Notes: generated from the letters alone by a model not told the origin. 53,923 bases of DNA from Bacteroidaceae bacterium (GCA_017381015.1 JAFOCV010000067.1:1-53923); one strand, 5' to 3'. Shown: positions 28,591-38,723, counted from the first letter of the stretch. Numbers and translations: made by a program.

Positions 28591-29541
28591 TTACTTCAGA
28601 TTTTCCACCACTTGGGATGACACCCTGAAGGCAGTACCATGACGCATGCCACGGGGAAAGGAGACGGAATCAGAGACGTCTTCCCATGTGACCATATCGC
28701 GTGAACGAATAGCACCATACTTGCCCTGAGTATACTTGTCAAAATAGACATAGACGTAGTCTCCCACCTGCAAAGGTGCAGGTCCCTCTGCCCAATAATT
28801 ACCCGTTATAGGAGCAGAGACCTCTGTGGGAAAATCATAGGGTTTGTGGTTTTGCGTAAGACGGATATTCTTTTCTGCTGGAGCTGAATTCTCATTCTTC
28901 AGGAAAAGATAATAGACGTCATCCTTTTTAAGGATACTGCCATCAATCACAGAAAAGCCCGGTTGGAAGAATAGTTTTGTTTCGCTAAAGGTTTTGAAAT
29001 CCTTTGTAGTCACATAATATTGACGATGATTCAGTCCTTTCTCGCTCTCGGATGTGGGCAATTCGGGGAAAGCACCAGGAACGGTGGAAGCCCAGAATAT
29101 ATAGAAAGTCTTATCTGCATGGTCATAAAACAATTCAGGCGCCCAGGTATTGCGAGTGCCTTCAAACCCCTGCATCACAGGTATGTTTTGCTGAGCTGAC
29201 CAATGGATAAGGTCTTCGGAAGAGGCGTATCCTATGCCTTGGTCCCACCAACCACTTGTCCATACCATGTGGAAAATCCCATTATCATCCTGTACGATGC
29301 TTGGATCACGCATCAGCTGGTCCTTTCCCACCATAGGGCGCAACCAGATGGTGTCGTCTCGTAATGCCTCCCACTTCAGGCCATCATAACTATATGCCAA
29401 ATGCAATCCATCACCATTTCCATTAAAATATGAGAAGAGATACATTTCCTGATGAGCCTCACCCCGAGTGGTGGTGGCAAGCCTGCATCCGCAAAGCAGA
29501 AGAGAAAGCAGAAGAGACAAAGAAAATAAAATGAGTTTCAT
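28591..29541 (-). CDS. GH43-like glycoside hydrolase, lipoprotein
   Basis: The 316-residue protein has a lipoprotein signal peptide with a lipobox ending LLLCGC. The rest is a five-bladed propeller of GH43 type: DPSIVQDDNGIFHMVW (base Asp), NTWAPELFYDHADKTFYIFW, and YWAEGPAPLQVGDYVYVYFD (acid Glu). Relatives cut arabinose- or xylose-containing side chains, and some act on galactans. It is probably on the outer membrane or in the periplasm. No SusCD pair is nearby, so the substrate is unclear. It is bracketed by two near-identical terminators. Confidence 0.88.
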   Translation of the reverse strand: MKLILFSLSLLLSLLLCGCRLATTTRGEAHQEMYLFSYFNGNGDGLHLAYSYDGLKWEALRDDTIWLRPMVGKDQLMRDPSIVQDDNGIFHMVWTSGWWDQGIGYASSEDLIHWSAQQNIPVMQGFEGTRNTWAPELFYDHADKTFYIFWASTVPGAFPELPTSESEKGLNHRQYYVTTKDFKTFSETKLFFQPGFSVIDGSILKKDDVYYLFLKNENSAPAEKNIRLTQNHKPYDFPTEVSAPITGNYWAEGPAPLQVGDYVYVYFDKYTQGKYGAIRSRDMVTWEDVSDSVSFPRGMRHGTAFRVSSQVVENLK

Positions 29542-29581
29542 GCGTATATCTATTTTTAGAGAAATGAGAGGGTATAAAAAG

Positions 29582-29611
29582 AGCTGAAACCAATGGAAAA
29601 TAGTTTCAGCT
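29582..29611 (-). terminator. Terminator after tRNA-Thr (copy 2 of a repeated element)
   Basis: AGCTGAAAC (29582-29590) and GTTTCAGCT (29603-29611) are followed on the minus strand by CTTTTTAT. The surrounding ~60 bp is an imperfect copy of 28475-28536. Confidence 0.8.
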
Positions 29612-29624
29612 GCTTAATATTGAG

Positions 29625-29697
<73 letters not shown>

Positions 29698-29716
29698 GAT
29701 AACCTAGTTGCTTTTG

Positions 29717-29724
29717 CAAAGGTA
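29717..29724 (-). promoter_or_regulatory. -7 box TACCTTTG of tRNA-Thr
   Basis: TACCTTTG on the minus strand ends 19 bp before the tRNA 5' end. Confidence 0.65.
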
Positions 29725-29936
29725 AGAAAAAATGAGATAAGAGAAGAGGTTTGGGGAATCTTTTTTGAAATATTTTTATCTAAAAGCTATTTCCCGTGCC
29801 TGGAAAATTTAAATTAGAATCAAGAATGGTAATCTCGAGAGATATTTCAGGGAGAGAAGCGGACGTGAAAAAAAGTCCGCAGACACTCGGAGGGGGGAGA
29901 ATCTACGGACTCTGTATATAGCACGGCATTCAAGGC

Positions 29937-31235
29937 TTATGACTTGCTGGAAGTACCATTTCTCTTGTGAGTCATGATATCAAGCACCATGCGGTCTGTT
30001 TCCTGCATACCCTTGGCTCCCACGAGAGTGAGGTTGCGGATACAACGGTCAACGTCGTCTTCGATGATGCCCTCAACATTGGTTACATACTTGTTTTGAA
30101 TAGCAAGCATGGCACTTAGCACGGCGGTGGATACACCACTGGAAAGTTTGAGTGCACAACTGGGTTTGGCACCATCGCACACCATACCTGCAAGATTGGC
30201 AATCATATTCTTCACGCTATATGCCACCTGCCCGTAGTTACCACCCATAAGCAAGGTGATGCCACAACTGCTACCGGTGCTGGCCACTACGCATCCGCAG
30301 AGGGCACTGAGGCGACCAAGGCTTTGTTTAATGTAAATGGCGGTGAGATGGCTAAGGATAAGAGCTCGTGTCAGTTCTTCCTCGGTATTGTGATTTTCCT
30401 TGGCAAAAACCACCACTGGGAGAGTGGCAGCTATACCCTGATTGCCACTACCGCTATTGCTCATCACTGGGATTTGAGCACCAGCCATACGTGCATCACA
30501 AGCACAACTGGTGACAGAAAGAATGTGGCTGAAGATACTATCACCCATGATACCCTTGCCCAAGGGACGAGTGAGTGTCTTGCCCAATTCATGACCATAA
30601 TTGCCCTTCAAGGCTTCCTGAGCTACATGCTCATTGAGCACACGTGCTTCGTTGATGAACTGGAGATGTTCGATAGGAGTCTGAGTGGCAAAATCAAATA
30701 CTTCCTTCAGAGAGAGTGTATTTTCATTGTCAGAAACAGATGCACCGCTAAGGGCAGAACGCTCGTCGAGTATCACATTATTGTCACAGCAGAGGTATAC
30801 CAATCGTGTATGCTGATTGGCAATGATAGCCTCCGAGCGATGACCTTCACGCTTGCACACGACATCAACAAAAAGATTGTCGCAAGCATTCTTGTCGAGA
30901 GAAATGGATATGCGTCCCTGCTCTATGTATTCACGTCCCTTGGCAACGGCCTCTGGGGTGCAATCATCTAGAACCTGCAAACGATAAGAACTCTTGCCAA
31001 CGATGGCACCAAGTGCAATAGCAATGGGCAAACCCACCATGCCTGTACCAGGAATACCCACACCCATAGCATTTTTCAAAACATTGGCGCTTAGGCTCAC
31101 CTGGATAGAGTCTGGTTGACCACCAAGGGCCTCGGTAGCATGAGCCACACAGAGAGCTACACACATGGGTTCGGTACAACCGGTAGCGGGTACTACTTCT
31201 CGCTTGATAAGTTGGAGGATTTCGTTCTGAGTCAT
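29937..31235 (-). CDS. CyuA/YhaM-like L-cysteine desulfidase (UPF0597, serine dehydratase alpha-like)
   Basis: The family uses a 4Fe-4S cluster to break down L-cysteine to pyruvate, sulfide and ammonia. The 432-residue protein has the two signature regions VVPATGCTEPMCVAL (Cys20, Cys25) near the N-terminus and CDGAKPSCALKL near residue 345, which supply cluster ligands. SNSGSGNQGIAATLPVVVFA is another family mark. Length is normal. It ends a minus-strand series with a small membrane protein, recR and his genes upstream, but the 78-bp gap suggests separate control. A serine dehydratase activity is the main alternative. Confidence 0.88.
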   Translation of the reverse strand: MTQNEILQLIKREVVPATGCTEPMCVALCVAHATEALGGQPDSIQVSLSANVLKNAMGVGIPGTGMVGLPIAIALGAIVGKSSYRLQVLDDCTPEAVAKGREYIEQGRISISLDKNACDNLFVDVVCKREGHRSEAIIANQHTRLVYLCCDNNVILDERSALSGASVSDNENTLSLKEVFDFATQTPIEHLQFINEARVLNEHVAQEALKGNYGHELGKTLTRPLGKGIMGDSIFSHILSVTSCACDARMAGAQIPVMSNSGSGNQGIAATLPVVVFAKENHNTEEELTRALILSHLTAIYIKQSLGRLSALCGCVVASTGSSCGITLLMGGNYGQVAYSVKNMIANLAGMVCDGAKPSCALKLSSGVSTAVLSAMLAIQNKYVTNVEGIIEDDVDRCIRNLTLVGAKGMQETDRMVLDIMTHKRNGTSSKS

Positions 31236-31313
31236 AGTTTAAGGTTATATTATATAATGATGTATACGTTATTATTAAATTATTATATCTCGTCTGAATT
31301 AAAGCTCTATACC

Positions 31314-31697
31314 CTACTGCTGATTGCTCTCATTGTTGGGGCGCTTGATGATGAAGAAGAACTTCCAAACATACAATATAGCCAGGATATAGAGATTGTT
31401 CAACAAGTTGGCTTGGTCGGGCATATTGGTATGAAGATAGTAATCATACACTATGAATAAACATGACAAACAAACGCCGGCAATCATAAAATCGTGCCTA
31501 TTGCGGAAGAAGGTGAAGGCGCCCAGGATGGTGCCTAGAGTAAATAGTTGTACAAGCACGCGAACATAATACAACGTCTCGGGAGGCAAAAAAGGTAAGA
31601 GTTCTTTATTGGATGAAAACAGATAATGAACAGCACCCATTGCCATCAATGTTGCTATAGGAGCAGTGAAATAAAAGACTTTAATTTTCTTAGACAT
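31314..31697 (-). CDS. Small four-helix membrane protein
   Basis: The 127-residue protein (start MSKKIKVFYF at the ATG at 31697) has four predicted membrane helices near residues 7-26, 43-64, 72-90 and 100-120. The tail is charged (IKRPNNESNQQ). I do not recognise a family function. It begins 10 bp after the recR stop on the same strand and so is likely cotranscribed with recR. A longer frame beginning at 31733 overlaps recR and is less likely. Confidence 0.7.
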   Translation of the reverse strand: MSKKIKVFYFTAPIATLMAMGAVHYLFSSNKELLPFLPPETLYYVRVLVQLFTLGTILGAFTFFRNRHDFMIAGVCLSCLFIVYDYYLHTNMPDQANLLNNLYILAILYVWKFFFIIKRPNNESNQQ

Positions 31698-31707
31698 AAT
31701 TGCAATG

Positions 31708-32370
31708 TTATATAGTAAATAATGTACGCCCAACGAGAGCTCTGCTCAGGGTGGCTTCATCGGTGTGCTGAAGCTCATCGTTCTGTGCCACTCCTCGTGC
31801 AATGATCGTGATGCGTGGAAGATTCATCTTTTGTGCTTCGTGAGCAAAATTACCTTGAGCAGAGGTTTGAGTGAGTTGCATCAATCGTTTGTAGATAAAG
31901 TAATTGGTGGTATCACCTTCCATAGTAGGACTAAGTGCAAAGATTATCTCTCTGATGCCACCAGCGGTTACTCTTTCTATCAAGCTCTGTATGTGCAAAT
32001 TGCTAGGACCTATGCCATCCATAGGACTAATCACGCCCCCCAGCACATGGTACAAACCACGATACTGATTGGTGGATTCTATGGCCATAACGTCCTGTAT
32101 ATTCTCTACCACACAAAGTACGGAGGCATCACGCTTGGGATTGGCACATATCTCGCAAATATCTGTATCGGAGATATTATGGCACATTCTGCAATACTTC
32201 ACCTCGTTGCGCAGGAGCGAAAGAGACTCGCACAAAGTAGATGTGGCGCGAGCATCCTGGCGCAACAGATGCAATACGAGACGCAGAGCCGTCTTCCTGC
32301 CAATACCTGGCAGACAAGACACCTCGTCTACGGCACGCTGCAACAAGTGTGAAGAGAAATTTTGTGTCAT
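31708..32370 (-). CDS. recR: Recombination protein RecR
   Basis: RecR works with RecF and RecO to load RecA at gaps. The 220-residue protein has an HhH segment ([18 protein letters not shown]), a C4 zinc finger ([16 protein letters not shown]) and a Toprim domain ([15 protein letters not shown] and [19 protein letters not shown]). Its ATG overlaps the hisB stop by 4 bp (ATGA), so it is translationally coupled to the histidine operon. The coupling of a repair gene to his genes is positional and need not be functional. Confidence 0.96.
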   Translation of the reverse strand: MTQNFSSHLLQRAVDEVSCLPGIGRKTALRLVLHLLRQDARATSTLCESLSLLRNEVKYCRMCHNISDTDICEICANPKRDASVLCVVENIQDVMAIESTNQYRGLYHVLGGVISPMDGIGPSNLHIQSLIERVTAGGIREIIFALSPTMEGDTTNYFIYKRLMQLTQTSAQGNFAHEAQKMNLPRITIIARGVAQNDELQHTDEATLSRALVGRTLFTI

Positions 32371-33437
32371 ATAGTTCCTTTGCTGGTAGGTAGATTAAAG
32401 TGCTCTATGTCACGCTTGACCGCCATCTTTATGGCACGTGCAAATGCCTTGAAGATACCTTCTATCTTGTGATGCTCGTTCTGGCCTTCTGCCTTGATAT
32501 TGAGATTCATTCTGGCACTATCGGAAAGACTCTTGAAGAAGTGAAGGAACATCTCCGTGGGCATCTCGCCTATCTTCTCACGGGTGAACTGAGCATCCCA
32601 TACCAACCATGGGCGGCCTCCGAAATCAAGGCATACCTGGCACAGGCAATCGTCCATTGGCAAGGAATATCCATAGCGCTCAATACCTCGCTTATTGCCT
32701 AATGCCTTGGCAAGGCACTCGCCAATGACGATAGCGGTATCCTCAATGGTATGGTGTTCATCCACATGAAGGTCGCCATTGCACTGGATAGTCATATCTA
32801 TATTGCCATGCTTAGCTATCTGGTCAAGCATGTGGTCAAAAAATCCAAGGCCTGTATTGATGTTGCTCTTGCCATTGCCATCAAGGGAGATGCTGACGAA
32901 GATATCTGTCTCCTTGGTGGTACGGTGCACAGATGCCGTGCGGTCACCGGCAAAGAGTATCTCGGTGATGCGCTTCCAATCCATATCTTCGGCAATGATA
33001 AGGCTCTTGCAACCGAGATTTTCAGCCAACAATGCATCTGTATGTCTGTCTCCGATTACATAACTATTGGCCATATCCACCTGGGCATCGTTCATATACG
33101 ACGTGAGCATAGCGGTACCTGGCTTGCGTGTGGGAAGATTCTCATGTGGGAAGGAGCGGTCAATGTGCTCGGCCTTGAACTCCACACCCTCCGAACGAAG
33201 GATATCGAGCATCATATTGTGAGTTGGCCAAAAGTCTTCCTCTGGATAAGAAGCAGTACCAAGACCATCCTGATTGCTAACCAGCACCAATTCATAATCG
33301 GTATGGCGTGCCAGGAACGACAAAGCTCCTATGGCGCCAGGGACGAATTGGAATTTCTCAAACGAATCTATCTGCTCGTCTTCTGGTTCTCTAAGAATAG
33401 TACCATCACGGTCGATAAAAAGTATTCTCTTGAACAT
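32367..33437 (-). CDS. hisB: Bifunctional histidinol-phosphatase / imidazoleglycerol-phosphate dehydratase
   Basis: The protein (356 residues) performs two steps of histidine synthesis. The N-terminal HAD phosphatase domain (1 to about 165) begins [14 protein letters not shown], with nucleophile Asp in DRDGT. The C-terminal IGPD domain (about 168-356) has the metal-binding histidines in [28 protein letters not shown] and [12 protein letters not shown]. The fused form is usual in Enterobacteria and Bacteroidetes. I start at MFKRILF (33437), seven codons inside the longest frame. It lies 49 bp after hisC and overlaps recR by 4 bp. Confidence 0.95.
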   Translation of the reverse strand: MFKRILFIDRDGTILREPEDEQIDSFEKFQFVPGAIGALSFLARHTDYELVLVSNQDGLGTASYPEEDFWPTHNMMLDILRSEGVEFKAEHIDRSFPHENLPTRKPGTAMLTSYMNDAQVDMANSYVIGDRHTDALLAENLGCKSLIIAEDMDWKRITEILFAGDRTASVHRTTKETDIFVSISLDGNGKSNINTGLGFFDHMLDQIAKHGNIDMTIQCNGDLHVDEHHTIEDTAIVIGECLAKALGNKRGIERYGYSLPMDDCLCQVCLDFGGRPWLVWDAQFTREKIGEMPTEMFLHFFKSLSDSARMNLNIKAEGQNEHHKIEGIFKAFARAIKMAVKRDIEHFNLPTSKGTI

Positions 33438-33486
33438 ATATTCAATGTATGAGGGCAAACGGGTGATGCACCTCTGATATTATATT

Positions 33487-34524
33487 TTACTTTTGCTTGT
33501 ATCTTCTCAGTGCTCCGAGCAACTCGTTATTCTCTTCCTTAGAACCTATAGTGATACGAAGAGCATTCTGACACATGGTCACACGATTGCGATTTCTCAC
33601 TATGATACCATTGTCCACGAGATAAGCATAGATGGCATCGGCATCTGTGACTCTGACCAAAAGGAAGTTGGCCGAGGATTGATACACCTGCTTCACTATG
33701 GGCAATTCCATCAGACAGGGAATCATCTGAGCTCTCTCGTGCCTTACCTCGTTTGTCCATCGGTCAAGGCGCACCATCTGCGACAATAATTCCTGAGCTG
33801 CCTGCTGAGTGAGCATATTCACATTGTAGGGATATTTTACCTTGTTGAACAATGCTATTATCTCCTCTGAAGCAAATGCCATGCCCAATCTTATAGCGGC
33901 CGAGGCCCATGCCTTGGAGAATGTGTTGAGAACAATCATCCTGGGGAAATATTTCAGGAATGAGCGCATGGGCTTGAGGTCGGAAAAGTCGCCATAAGCC
34001 TCATCTATCACAACAATACCCTTGAACGTGGTCAATATCTTCTGCAACTCTCCTCTGTCCATATCATTGCCTGTGGGATTGTTGGGGGTGCATATCCATA
34101 TGACCTTGGTGTGCTCGTCGCATGCTTGCAGGAGCGCGTCGGCAGAGAGGGCATAGTTGGGAGACAATAATACGGGACGATATTCTACGTCGTTGATATC
34201 AGCACAAACCTTGTACATGCCGTATGTTGGGTCGATGGCCACCACATTGTCCATGCGTGGTTCGCAGAAGATACGATACACCAAATCAATGGCCTCATCG
34301 CTACCATTACCCAGGAATATATTTTCCGTGGGAACGCCCTTTATCTGAGATATTGTCTGCTTTAATTGCTCCTGCAAAGGGTCGGGATACCTATTGAAAG
34401 GAGAATTATAAGCACTCTCATTGGCATCGAGAAAGACATGGGCATCACGTCCCTTGAATTCGTCTCTAGCACAAGAATATGGCTTCAGAGCAAGTATATT
34501 TTTTCTTACTAATGATTCTAGCAT
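33487..34524 (-). CDS. hisC: Histidinol-phosphate aminotransferase
   Basis: HisC converts imidazole-acetol phosphate to histidinol phosphate with PLP. The 345-residue fold type I enzyme has FLGNGSDEAIDLVYR, WICTPNNPTGN, VVIDEAYGDFS and the Schiff-base lysine in NTFSKAWASAAIRLGMAF. Length is normal. It follows hisD by 11 bp in the hisG-D-C-B order. Confidence 0.96.
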   Translation of the reverse strand: MLESLVRKNILALKPYSCARDEFKGRDAHVFLDANESAYNSPFNRYPDPLQEQLKQTISQIKGVPTENIFLGNGSDEAIDLVYRIFCEPRMDNVVAIDPTYGMYKVCADINDVEYRPVLLSPNYALSADALLQACDEHTKVIWICTPNNPTGNDMDRGELQKILTTFKGIVVIDEAYGDFSDLKPMRSFLKYFPRMIVLNTFSKAWASAAIRLGMAFASEEIIALFNKVKYPYNVNMLTQQAAQELLSQMVRLDRWTNEVRHERAQMIPCLMELPIVKQVYQSSANFLLVRVTDADAIYAYLVDNGIIVRNRNRVTMCQNALRITIGSKEENNELLGALRRYKQK

Positions 34525-34535
34525 AAAGATTTCTG

Positions 34536-35822
34536 TTATCTTTTAATTTCTTCCATTCTGATGGTCATTGCTCGCTTGTGGGCATCAAGTCCTTCTGCCT
34601 GAGCCATCACCTCTACGGCTCTACCTATCTGGCCTATACCTGCTGCCGATAGTATCTGAAATGTAATCTTGCGACAGAAGCTATCCAAGTTGACACCACT
34701 ATATGCCTTGGCATAACCGCTAGTGGGAAGGGTGTGATTGGTGCCTGAGGCATAGTCGCCAGCACTCTCACAACTGTAATGACCAACGAAAACACTACCA
34801 GCATTGACCACCTTGTCACACCACTCCATGGCATGGTCAGATGCAAGTATCAAGTGTTCGGGAGCATAATCATTGCAGATATCAAAGGCCTCCTGAATAT
34901 TGTGCAACACCACTATGCTGCTATGCTGGAGAGAACTTTCGGCTATCTCTCGTCTTGGAAGAGTGGCCAACTGGGATTCTATTTCTGCAAGCACATCTTG
35001 TGCCACCTTTTCACTATCGGTAAAGAGTATGCTTTGTGAATCAAGACCGTGCTCGGCTTGACTGAGCATGTCTGCAGCAACAAAATCGGGATGGCACGTA
35101 GCGTCTGCCACGATGGCTACCTCGGATGGTCCTGCGGGCATATCAATGGCCACATCACCGATGCTAACTATTTGCTTGGCACAAGTAACGTATTGATTAC
35201 CTGGGCCAAAAATCTTGCTTACCTTGGGTACCGTCTGGGTGCCGTATGCCATAGCTCCTATGGCTTGCACACCACCACACTTGTATATGCGATTGACGCC
35301 TGCTACCTTGGCAGCATAGAGGATGGCGGGATTCAGCGAACCGTCTTTGGAGGGAGGAGAACATAATACAATGTCTTTGCATCCTGCAATCTTGGCAGGA
35401 GTGGCTAGCATCAATACGGTGCTAAACAAGGGTGCAGTACCTCCAGGGATATACAATCCTACCTTCTCTATGGCCACTGACTTTTGCCAGCACTTGACTC
35501 CCTCGCATGTCTCCACATGAATGGGGGACATACGCTGAGCCATGTGGAATTTGCTTATATTGGAGTGTGCCAGACATATTGCTTCCTTCAATTCTTCAGC
35601 TACGAGGTTTTCTGCTCTTTGCATTTCTTCGTCTGTAACCGCCAGAGAAGAGAGAGAGACCTTGTCAAACTTTTCTTCATAATGCAATACGGCAGCATCT
35701 CCTTCCTGTCTTATCTGATTCAGTATCTCGGATACCGTTGCGGTAAGGTCGGCAGAATCCTTGTGAGGACGTGCGAGCAATCTCTGGTACTCCTCTTGAT
35801 TGGGATAAAGAATAGTATTCAT
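34536..35822 (-). CDS. hisD: Histidinol dehydrogenase
   Basis: HisD oxidises histidinol to histidine in two NAD-dependent steps. The 428-residue protein has YIPGGTAPLFSTVLMLATPA, GPGNQYVTCAKQ and ALPAGPSE-like DMPAGPSEVAIVAD, and HTLPTSGYAKAYSG near the active site. It lies 24 bp after hisG and 11 bp before hisC, second in the operon. Confidence 0.97.
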   Translation of the reverse strand: MNTILYPNQEEYQRLLARPHKDSADLTATVSEILNQIRQEGDAAVLHYEEKFDKVSLSSLAVTDEEMQRAENLVAEELKEAICLAHSNISKFHMAQRMSPIHVETCEGVKCWQKSVAIEKVGLYIPGGTAPLFSTVLMLATPAKIAGCKDIVLCSPPSKDGSLNPAILYAAKVAGVNRIYKCGGVQAIGAMAYGTQTVPKVSKIFGPGNQYVTCAKQIVSIGDVAIDMPAGPSEVAIVADATCHPDFVAADMLSQAEHGLDSQSILFTDSEKVAQDVLAEIESQLATLPRREIAESSLQHSSIVVLHNIQEAFDICNDYAPEHLILASDHAMEWCDKVVNAGSVFVGHYSCESAGDYASGTNHTLPTSGYAKAYSGVNLDSFCRKITFQILSAAGIGQIGRAVEVMAQAEGLDAHKRAMTIRMEEIKR

Positions 35823-35846
35823 TTTATCTGCTAAGACATTATTTTC

Positions 35847-36698
35847 CTAAAGAATCATCTTTTCGATTGGCATCACCAGTATTCCCTGTGCTCCCAATTC
35901 TTTCAGTTTTGAGATGATTTGCCAGAAGGATTTCTCCTCCACAACGGTGTGTATACTACTCCACCCTTCTGTGGCCAAAGGCATGATTGTGGGTGACTTG
36001 GCACCGGGCAATACGTCTACTATCTGTGGGATATTGGCCGTGGGTACGTTCATCAGGACGTACTTCTTGTTTTCGGCCGCCTTTACTGCTTCTATACGGA
36101 AGAGCAACTCATCAAGGATGGCTTTCTTGCGGGGAGAAAGATTATTGTTGGCTATCAGCAAGGCTTCACAATGCATTACTACTTCCACCTCTGCCAGATT
36201 GTTGCTCACCAAAGTGCTACCGCTACTTACGATATCAAAAATTGCATCAGCCAAACCGATACCTGGGCTTATCTCCACAGAACCTGTAATTACATGGATA
36301 TCTGCCGAAATATGATTGTCCTGAAGGAAACGACGCAGGATATTTGGATATGATGTGGCTATCTTCTTTCCTTCGAACCAACTAAGACCATTATACTTTA
36401 CAGCCTTAGGAATAGCCAAAGACATACGGCAACGAGAAAAGCCAAGGGGACGAACAACTTCTGCCTGCTCCTGACGCTCTTCAAATTCATTTCTTCCAAC
36501 AATACCCAAGTCTGTAACACCTGTAGCTACACATTGGGGAATATCATCATCACGAAGGTACAATACCTCGATGGGGAAATCTGGACTTTGCACCAAAAGA
36601 GTTCGCTTACTGGTGCTCACCTTGATGCCAGCTTCTGCCAGCAAAGACATCGTGTCTTCGAAAAGCCTTCCTTTCGATTGAACGGCAATTCTAAGCAT
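35847..36698 (-). CDS. hisG: ATP phosphoribosyltransferase, long form
   Basis: HisG catalyses the first committed step of histidine synthesis. The 283-residue protein is the long, self-regulated form: a periplasmic-binding-protein-like catalytic region (LRIAVQSKGRLFEDT, GVTDLGIVGRNEF, DAIFDIVSSGSTL) and a C-terminal ACT-like domain for histidine inhibition (WQIISKLKELGAQGILVMPIEKM). No HisZ is needed for this form. The ATG at 36698 matches family N-termini. Its TAACTTTG promoter box is at 36751-36758. The rest of the pathway (hisH, A, F, I) is not in this window. Confidence 0.96.
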   Translation of the reverse strand: MLRIAVQSKGRLFEDTMSLLAEAGIKVSTSKRTLLVQSPDFPIEVLYLRDDDIPQCVATGVTDLGIVGRNEFEERQEQAEVVRPLGFSRCRMSLAIPKAVKYNGLSWFEGKKIATSYPNILRRFLQDNHISADIHVITGSVEISPGIGLADAIFDIVSSGSTLVSNNLAEVEVVMHCEALLIANNNLSPRKKAILDELLFRIEAVKAAENKKYVLMNVPTANIPQIVDVLPGAKSPTIMPLATEGWSSIHTVVEEKSFWQIISKLKELGAQGILVMPIEKMIL

Positions 36699-36750
36699 AT
36701 TTTTTAGAAATTCTTTTAAATTATAATGTATATATTTATATCTCAAGTTG

Positions 36751-36758
36751 CAAAGTTA
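36751..36758 (-). promoter_or_regulatory. -7 box TAACTTTG of the his operon
   Basis: TAACTTTG on the minus strand, 52 bp before the hisG ATG. I see no leader peptide with a histidine run in the short leader. Confidence 0.6.
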
Positions 36759-36901
36759 ATGTTTTTTTCCTTAAAAATTACTTTTAGACCTCACAATTCG
36801 ATTTTAAAAATATTTTTGTTTAAATTCGTACGGCAAAAGTTTAATTTTCAACACTCGAATCTATCTTTTAGCCTTAGTATTGTAAATAAAACAATAATCC
36901 C

Positions 36902-38635
36902 ATGAAAAAGAGTATTTTCTTCATCATTGCATTATTCGCATCCGTATCTATCTTTGCTAAAGACAGAGAACTACTTTGGCCCAAAAACAAAATGCCTTAT
37001 GCACAAGTGCATCAGATAGCTGCTATGACCAACGAGGTTCAAGCAAAAGGTTTCAACCCCGACAAGAATCGCATTGCTTACATCGAATGGTTTGAAGCAC
37101 CACCCAAAGACAAGAAGCAAGACGCATGCATGGTACTCATCTCTGGCGGTAGCTATGAATCTTGTTGCGACGTGGGACTTATCAATCAATGGAAAGATAT
37201 ATTCACCAAGATGGGCATCCAGTGTGTCAATCTCGTATATCGCACTCCTCGTCCAATAGATATGGCTATATATCAAACAGCTTGGGCAGATGGTCAACGT
37301 GCTATACGAATGATTAGAAAGCAAGCCAAGGAGAGAGGATTCAATCCCGAGAAAATAGGTGTAATCTCCATGTCCGCTGGATCACATCTGGCTCTACTAT
37401 TGGGTACCAGTGCGCTCACCCCTGCTTACGAAAATATTGACGCACTGGACACTATACCTTGCCATATTAATTGGGCCATTGTCAACGCTCCTGCTTATGG
37501 AACCACAGATGCAGAAATGGGTACTCCTGCCACTCGTCAGGGATATGGTCCTGACGTCACACTGAGCAAGGTATTTCAGTTCGACCAAAAAACCTGTCCC
37601 ATGAGCCTCCACCATGGAGCTATGGACATATATGCTCCACAAACCTCTACCCTTGTCTACCGACAATTGCGCAGAATGAACATACCTGCCGACCTTCACC
37701 TCTACCCTCACAAGGGTCATGGTGCTTACGGACTTGAACGTGGTATAGAATTCATGCGTCAAATGGGATTCATTGACACTCTTGCAAAGGAGGAATTTAT
37801 CCTGGACAGATATGCTACTGACAATACTCCCTGCAACTATCACAAAGCTAGCATTTGGCCCGAGGGAAAAACACCTGATTTCCAAGAAAAGCAGAATCAA
37901 CCACACATTGAATGGTATATCCCTAAAGAACTGAAGACTAAAGCCATACAGATAGTATACGCCGGCGGTGCATACGAATATAATCTTCCCGAAGACCACG
38001 AGGTGGCACCCATTCGCAGATACCTCAATGCAAAGGGTATGGCGGTGGTTGTTCTCAAATACAGAAGCCCTCGACCTAATCCACCTCTAGCTAAGCACAC
38101 AACAGCATGGCAAGACCTTCAGCGAGCAATAAGAATAGTACGTCTTGAGGCAGAATCCCGTGGTCTTGACCCCAATCGTATAGGCATCATGGGTAGTTCT
38201 GCCGGAGGACATCTAACACTCATGGGCACAACCTCTTCCATGCATCGTTCCTATCTCCCAATTGACAAAATAGACGAAACACCATGCAATGTACAATGGG
38301 GTATATGTATCTACCCTGCCTATGTCCTGTCAGATGGCATAAACGGAACCAATAATCGTGGGGGTAACGAGGAAAATGTCACCTTTGCCACCGACTTCTC
38401 GTTCGACCTAAAGACTGCCCCCATGATTTTCATGCACGGTGATAGTGACCCCTATTCAGCCATGAATTCCGTCAAGTCATGGGAGAGATTGCTAGCCATG
38501 GGAGTACAATGCGAACTACATTCCTTTGCCAAGCGCAACCATTGTTTCCATCGCAATGCATCACCTCAAACAGGCAGCTACAACTGCTTCGACATCATCT
38601 GGGAATACCTCACCAACATGGGTGTGAATAAGTAA
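36902..38635 (+). CDS. Tandem-duplicated alpha/beta hydrolase, secreted
   Basis: The 577-residue protein has a signal peptide (1 to about 19) and two homologous alpha/beta-hydrolase halves of the BD-FAE esterase type (about 40-300 and 320-577). The first half has an altered elbow, VISMSAGSHLAL, so GXSXG becomes SXSXG, with HGAMDIYAP and HKGHGAYG. The second half has a regular GIMGSSAGGHLTL, plus HGDSDPYSA and KRNHCFHR. Both halves share NLVYRTPRP/VLKYRSPRP, TAW and QRAIR patterns. It probably removes ester groups from plant glycans, with the second half as the stronger candidate for activity. It is a single gene with its own terminator. Confidence 0.85.
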   Translation: MKKSIFFIIALFASVSIFAKDRELLWPKNKMPYAQVHQIAAMTNEVQAKGFNPDKNRIAYIEWFEAPPKDKKQDACMVLISGGSYESCCDVGLINQWKDIFTKMGIQCVNLVYRTPRPIDMAIYQTAWADGQRAIRMIRKQAKERGFNPEKIGVISMSAGSHLALLLGTSALTPAYENIDALDTIPCHINWAIVNAPAYGTTDAEMGTPATRQGYGPDVTLSKVFQFDQKTCPMSLHHGAMDIYAPQTSTLVYRQLRRMNIPADLHLYPHKGHGAYGLERGIEFMRQMGFIDTLAKEEFILDRYATDNTPCNYHKASIWPEGKTPDFQEKQNQPHIEWYIPKELKTKAIQIVYAGGAYEYNLPEDHEVAPIRRYLNAKGMAVVVLKYRSPRPNPPLAKHTTAWQDLQRAIRIVRLEAESRGLDPNRIGIMGSSAGGHLTLMGTTSSMHRSYLPIDKIDETPCNVQWGICIYPAYVLSDGINGTNNRGGNEENVTFATDFSFDLKTAPMIFMHGDSDPYSAMNSVKSWERLLAMGVQCELHSFAKRNHCFHRNASPQTGSYNCFDIIWEYLTNMGVNK

Positions 38636-38669
38636 CACCATCCCTCCAAATCACTTCACTACACAAAAC

Positions 38670-38723
38670 AATCGGAGCATTCTAAGCTATCCTCAAAGAT
38701 AAGCTACATAGGATGCTCCGATT
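38670..38723 (+). terminator. Terminator after the tandem hydrolase
   Basis: AATCGGAGCAT (38670-38680) pairs with ATGCTCCGATT (38713-38723), followed by TATTATTAT. It insulates the following NAD cassette. Confidence 0.75.
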
